DNA of 64,000 nt from Channa striata (lineage: Eukaryota; Chordata; Actinopteri; Anabantiformes; Channidae). The notes under the pieces are model-generated. The model worked only from the letters and a program-made list of their open reading frames with translations, did not search any database and was not told where the DNA came from. The stretch is taken from the NCBI GenBank assembly GCA_033026295.1, contig CM065188.1, forward strand, positions 434,001 to 498,000, written 5' to 3'. How positions within the stretch are numbered: position 1 is the stretch's first letter; every line of letters starts with the position of its first letter. A program made the translations under genes and the position numbers. Below, piece by piece: positions 60,310 through 64,000 of this stretch.

Positions 60310-62569
60310 TGGCTTTTCCCATCAGGGGTCGCCACAGCGAATCATCCGTTTCCACCTCATTCTATCCTTAGCATCTTCCACTCTGACACCAGCTAACCTC
60401 ATGTCCTCTGTTAGTACATCCGTATATCTCCTCCTTGGTCGTCCTCTCGCCCTCTTGCCTGGCAGCTCCATCTCTAACATCCTTCTACCAATATATTCAC
60501 TATCCCTCCTCTGCACATGTCCAAACCATCTCAGTCTGGCCTCTCTGACTTTGTTGCTAACGCAGGCAACGTGCACTGTCCCTCTGATGAGCTCGTTCCT
60601 TATTCTGTCCAACCTTGTGACTCCTAAGGAGAACCTCAACATCTTCATCTCTGCTGCTTCCATCTCTGCCTCTTGTCTCTTTCTCACTGCTACCGTCTCT
60701 AACCCATAGAGCAGAGCTGGTCTCACTACTGTCCTGTACACCTTTCCTTTGAGTCTTGCTGACACTCTTCTGTCACACAACACTCCTGACACTTTCCTCC
60801 ACCCACTCCAACCTGCCTGCACTCGCTTCTTCACCTCTTTTCCACACGCCCCATCGCACCGAACTGTTGACCCCAAGTACTTAAACTCCTGCACCTTCTT
60901 CACCTCAGCCCCCTGTAACCTCACGCTTCTACCTTGCTCCCTCTCATTTACACACATGTATTCTGTCTTGCTACGACTGACTTTCATGCCTCTTCTTTCC
61001 AGAGCAAACCTCCACCTCTCCAGCTGTTCCTCCACCTGCTCTCTACTCTTGCTGCAAATCACAATGTCATCTGCAAGGGATATTTCTGTCTGACCTCATC
61101 TGTCAACCTTTCCATCAGCATAGCAAACAAGAAGGGACTCAAAGCTGATCCTTGGTGTAGTCCCACCTCCACTCCACCCTCGGCACCCTCTCATACGCCT
61201 TCTCTAAATCCATAAAGACACAATGCAGCTCCTTCTGACCATCTCTGTACTTTTCCATCAACAACCTCAAAGCAAAAATGGCATCAGTGGTACTCTTATG
61301 GGGCATGAAACCATACTGCTGCTCACAAATCTCCACCTCCTTCCTAAGCCTGGCTTCCACTACTCTTTCCCACAGCTTCATTGTGTGGCTCATCAGCTTT
61401 ATCCATCTGTAGTTGCTGCAGTTCTGCGTGTCACCCTTGTTCTTAAAGATCGGCACCAGAACGCTTCTCCTCCATTCCTCAGCCATCTTCTCACTCTCTA
61501 AGATCCTGTTAAACAGACCTGTCAGAAACTTCACTGCTGTCTCTCCTACACACTTCCACACCTCCACAGGTACGTCATCAGGACCTAGAGCCTTTTCAGC
61601 TCTTCATCCTTTTCAGAGCCTTCCTCACCTCATCCTTTCTAATCTCCTGCTCCACAACAACCACATCTTCCTCCCTTCTTTCCGTCATTTTCCTCATTCA
61701 TCAGCTCCTCAAAATATTGCTTCCATCTTCTCTGCACACTCTCCTGGCTTGTTAGCACCTTTTCATCTCTGTCTTTAATCACCCTTATCTGTTGCACATC
61801 TTTCCCATCCCTATCTCTCTGCCTGGCTATCCTGTACAAGTCCTTCTCTCCTTCCTTCGTGTCTAATCTGTCATACAGCTCATCATAAGCTTTCTGTTTG
61901 GCCTTTGCCACCTCCCTCTTCACTCTGCACTGCACTTCCTTGTACTCCTGTCTACTTTCCTCAGTCCTTTCTACATCCCACTTCCTTTTAGCTAACCTCT
62001 TCCTCTGGATGCAGTCCGGTACTTCCTCATTCCACCACCAAGTGTCTTTATCTTCTTTCCTCCTTCCATGACACTCCAAGCACCTTCCTACCTGTTTCCC
62101 TGATTACCTCTGCTGTAGTTTCCCAGTCATCTGGAAGCTCTTCCTGACCACCCAAAGCCTTTCTCAACTTCTGCCTGAATTCCTTACATGTTTCTTCGTT
62201 CTTTAGCTTCCACCACTTGGTCTTCTTTTCTGTCTTTCCTCTCTTCTTCTTCCTGACCACCAGAGTCATCTTAAACACCACCATTCGGTGCTGTCTGGCT
62301 ACACTCTCTCCTACCACCACTTTACAGTCACTAACCTCTCTCAAATGACCTCGTCTACATAGAATGTAGTCCACCTGTGTACTCCTACTTCCACTCTTGT
62401 ATGTCACTCTGTGTTCCTCTCTCTTCTGGAAGTAAGTGCTGACTACTGCCATTTCCATCCTCTTAGCAAAGTCCACAACCATCTGTCCTTCTGGATTCCT
62501 GTCCTTTACACCAAACCTGCCCATCACCTCCTCATCACCTCTGTTCCCCTAACCAACATGCCCATTGAA
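60275..62569 (-). mobile_element. RTE-clade LINE, second copy, 5'-truncated
   Basis: The minus strand matches the RTE at 8241-11266 closely from the ADFNGHVG block to the stop codon and the terminal (tag)n tract. The first ~600 bases of the element, including the front of the endonuclease, are missing. I find no target duplication. A truncated LTR-like stretch adjoins the 5' end. Confidence 0.92.
60322..62527 (-). pseudogene. RTE endonuclease-reverse transcriptase, broken frame
   Basis: Four overlapping or adjoining pieces (62527-62048, 62079-61639, 61567-61139, 61062-60322) together follow the intact frame of the other RTE copy. Breaks lie near 62060, 61600 and 61080-61180. The last removes part of the reverse transcriptase between EKAYERVPR and the catalytic region, so the FADD motif is lost. 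The C-terminal part (246 codons) is open and ends in the same KRMIRCGDP. Confidence 0.9.
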
Positions 62570-62572
62570 CAG

Positions 62573-62799
62573 TGGAAACAGCAGACAAAGCAAGCGAGTG
62601 AGTGAGACAAAACAACAAACAGGGAAGGGGGAACAGGGCTTAAATAACCAAGAAGACAGGTGAAACTAATTTGGACAAACGAGAAAAGTAAAACAAGCCA
62701 AAGAAACGAACAGGAAGCAAGAGGCAATACTACAAAATAAAACGCCACAACAGGAAATGAACAAAAACCCAAACTAACAAAAAGTCCAGAATCCTGACA
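62573..62799 (-). repeat. Truncated LTR, probable
   Basis: On the minus strand it begins TGTCAGGATTCTGGAC, and has GGTTATTTAAGCCC (TATA-like) near the end of the visible part. This resembles the U3 region of a gypsy-type LTR. It is cut where the RTE copy begins. Confidence 0.4.
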
Positions 62800-62804
62800 T
62801 AAAC

Positions 62805-63555
62805 TTCCAATTTTGCTTGAACTCCTCCAATTCAAGAGTTGTGCTTAGACTTTTCTGGGTAAACTGAAATTGATAAAATGCTGGCTCATCTCTGTCAAGT
62901 TTAATTCCAAGGGGAAACTTGAGCGGTACGTTGAAATGGGCTTATTGGTTTAGATCGTTCAATTTTAAGATCAGTTTCGATCGATACATTTGGATGCCTC
63001 CCAGCAGGGGAACTTAACCAACCCCTGTAAAGCGCAATTTATTTACAAAATCAAACTTTGTTGGGGTATCTAGGCAGTTTTATTCCCAGGTTGTCATCGA
63101 AGCAGTTACTGGGCAAGAGCGCGTTGGAGAGGGAGTAAACATGGCAGAGGGATGACTATAGACTCTAAAGGTACCCGTTTTGGGTATAGTAGTCAGTGTA
63201 GGGTGGGTGGGGTATCTTGCAGCATGACTTAACCTTTTTTGTTACAGGGAAAAACTAAAACGGCACCAAGCTGTATATTGATAATTTAATTGAAAATGAC
63301 ATGGGTTGAATTCCAGATGACGTTAAAAGGTTAAAACATGAAGTTAAGACACTGAAGGTCAATGTAAGTGGTTGAACAGAAAACACTGTTTAGGCTTGTG
63401 TAGGTTATTATGACGAACAGATTTACTAATTTGACTTTTGCATTTTACATGTATTTAGTTTGTATGGTTTGCTTGAAGAAACCTGAGTGAGTTTTCTGGA
63501 CCATAACAAGGTTCTTAATTCAGACTACCTCTCACAATGACCTGACCATTTTGAC
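62805..63555. other. Intergenic, no gene seen
   Basis: No supported coding sequence or bounded repeat. Confidence 0.5.
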
Positions 63556-63559
63556 CCCA

Positions 63560-63660
63560 TACGGTCGAGGCAGATGGCCATATACCTTGAGCCTGATTCT
63601 GCTGGAGGTTTCTTACTTCAAAAGGAGTTTTTCCTCTCCTCCGTTGCCTAGTGCTTGCCT
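63560..63660 (+). mobile_element. L2 LINE 3' UTR fragment
   Basis: It reads cggtcgaggcagatggccat, then gcctgattctgctggaggtt and aaaaggagtttttcctctcc, matching the last part of the L2 3' UTR in the copy at 32678-35610. Confidence 0.8.
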
Positions 63661-64000
63661 AGTGCTTGTTTTATTAGGGTTTTGCTTTAAGGGAAAATGG
63701 AGCACAATAGCACACACTGTGCTAGATTAAAATTGGCTTTATCAAAAATGTTTGTCACCACTCAGAGGTTCTCCAGTGATCAGCTTTGGGGTTTTAATGA
63801 AAAACAGTTGTTGTTCTAAAGATTAAGTTAGGATAATGCAAGATATATTTTAAATGCGTATGTATGAAGGTCAACTTCTTCTCCCTTACCGGCAGTCTTC
63901 AGATAAAAGCTTTAATGGGGAACTTGTATTGCATCAAATGACATTCCTTGTCTTCCTATTTGAACTAAGCAGCTTCTGTTTTGCTCTGAACTGTAAATCT
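63661..64000. other. Window end, no gene seen
   Basis: No supported feature in the last 340 bases. Confidence 0.5.

Overview
The window reads as nuclear DNA of a teleost fish. It holds vertebrate housekeeping genes with GT-AG introns, a trace amine-associated receptor of fish type, and a dense load of elements typical of fish genomes: L2 and RTE LINEs, tRNA-derived SINEs, Ty3/gypsy LTRs and hAT-type DNA elements. I cannot name the species.

Positions 1-11610 (+) carry the last eleven coding exons of gps1 (COP9 signalosome subunit 1). About 384 residues lie in the window, and roughly the first 100 lie upstream of it. Two gps1 introns hold LINEs: an antisense L2 at 3745-5047, and a sense RTE with a long open frame at 8241-11266. 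The RTE sits in the 4.8-kb last intron, just before the short exon that encodes the C-terminal tail. Positions 13409-17819 (-) encode a complete 364-residue class I fructose-bisphosphate aldolase, best read as aldoc. A non-coding first exon lies near 19018-19110 and a CpG-rich stretch at 18530-18960. gps1 and aldoc are convergent and their stop codons are about 1.8 kb apart.

Positions 19300-51000 contain no gene I can support. They are a repeat landscape: L2 copies in both orientations, a gypsy 3' end embedded in an L2, a foldback element at 31858-32028, a solo LTR with a perfect 5-bp target duplication at 36323-37068, an internally deleted hAT element with a perfect 8-bp target duplication at 44559-44969, several SINEs, a long (TG)n tract, and two or three unexplained open stretches.

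Positions 51926-53112 (-) hold a trace amine-associated receptor with one intron. It looks broken: there is a frameshift in the third transmembrane region, the Arg-Tyr of the DRY box is missing, and the intron would need a GC donor. Just upstream of it is an exact tandem duplication with a 186-bp period that contains a hairpin.

Positions 53700-64000 again hold mainly repeats: two more solo LTRs, a 46-bp minisatellite, and a second RTE copy (60275-62569, -) that is 5'-truncated and full of frame breaks. I found no new multi-gene system. The points most worth following are the RTE insertion in gps1, the decaying receptor, and the few open stretches that match nothing I recognise.
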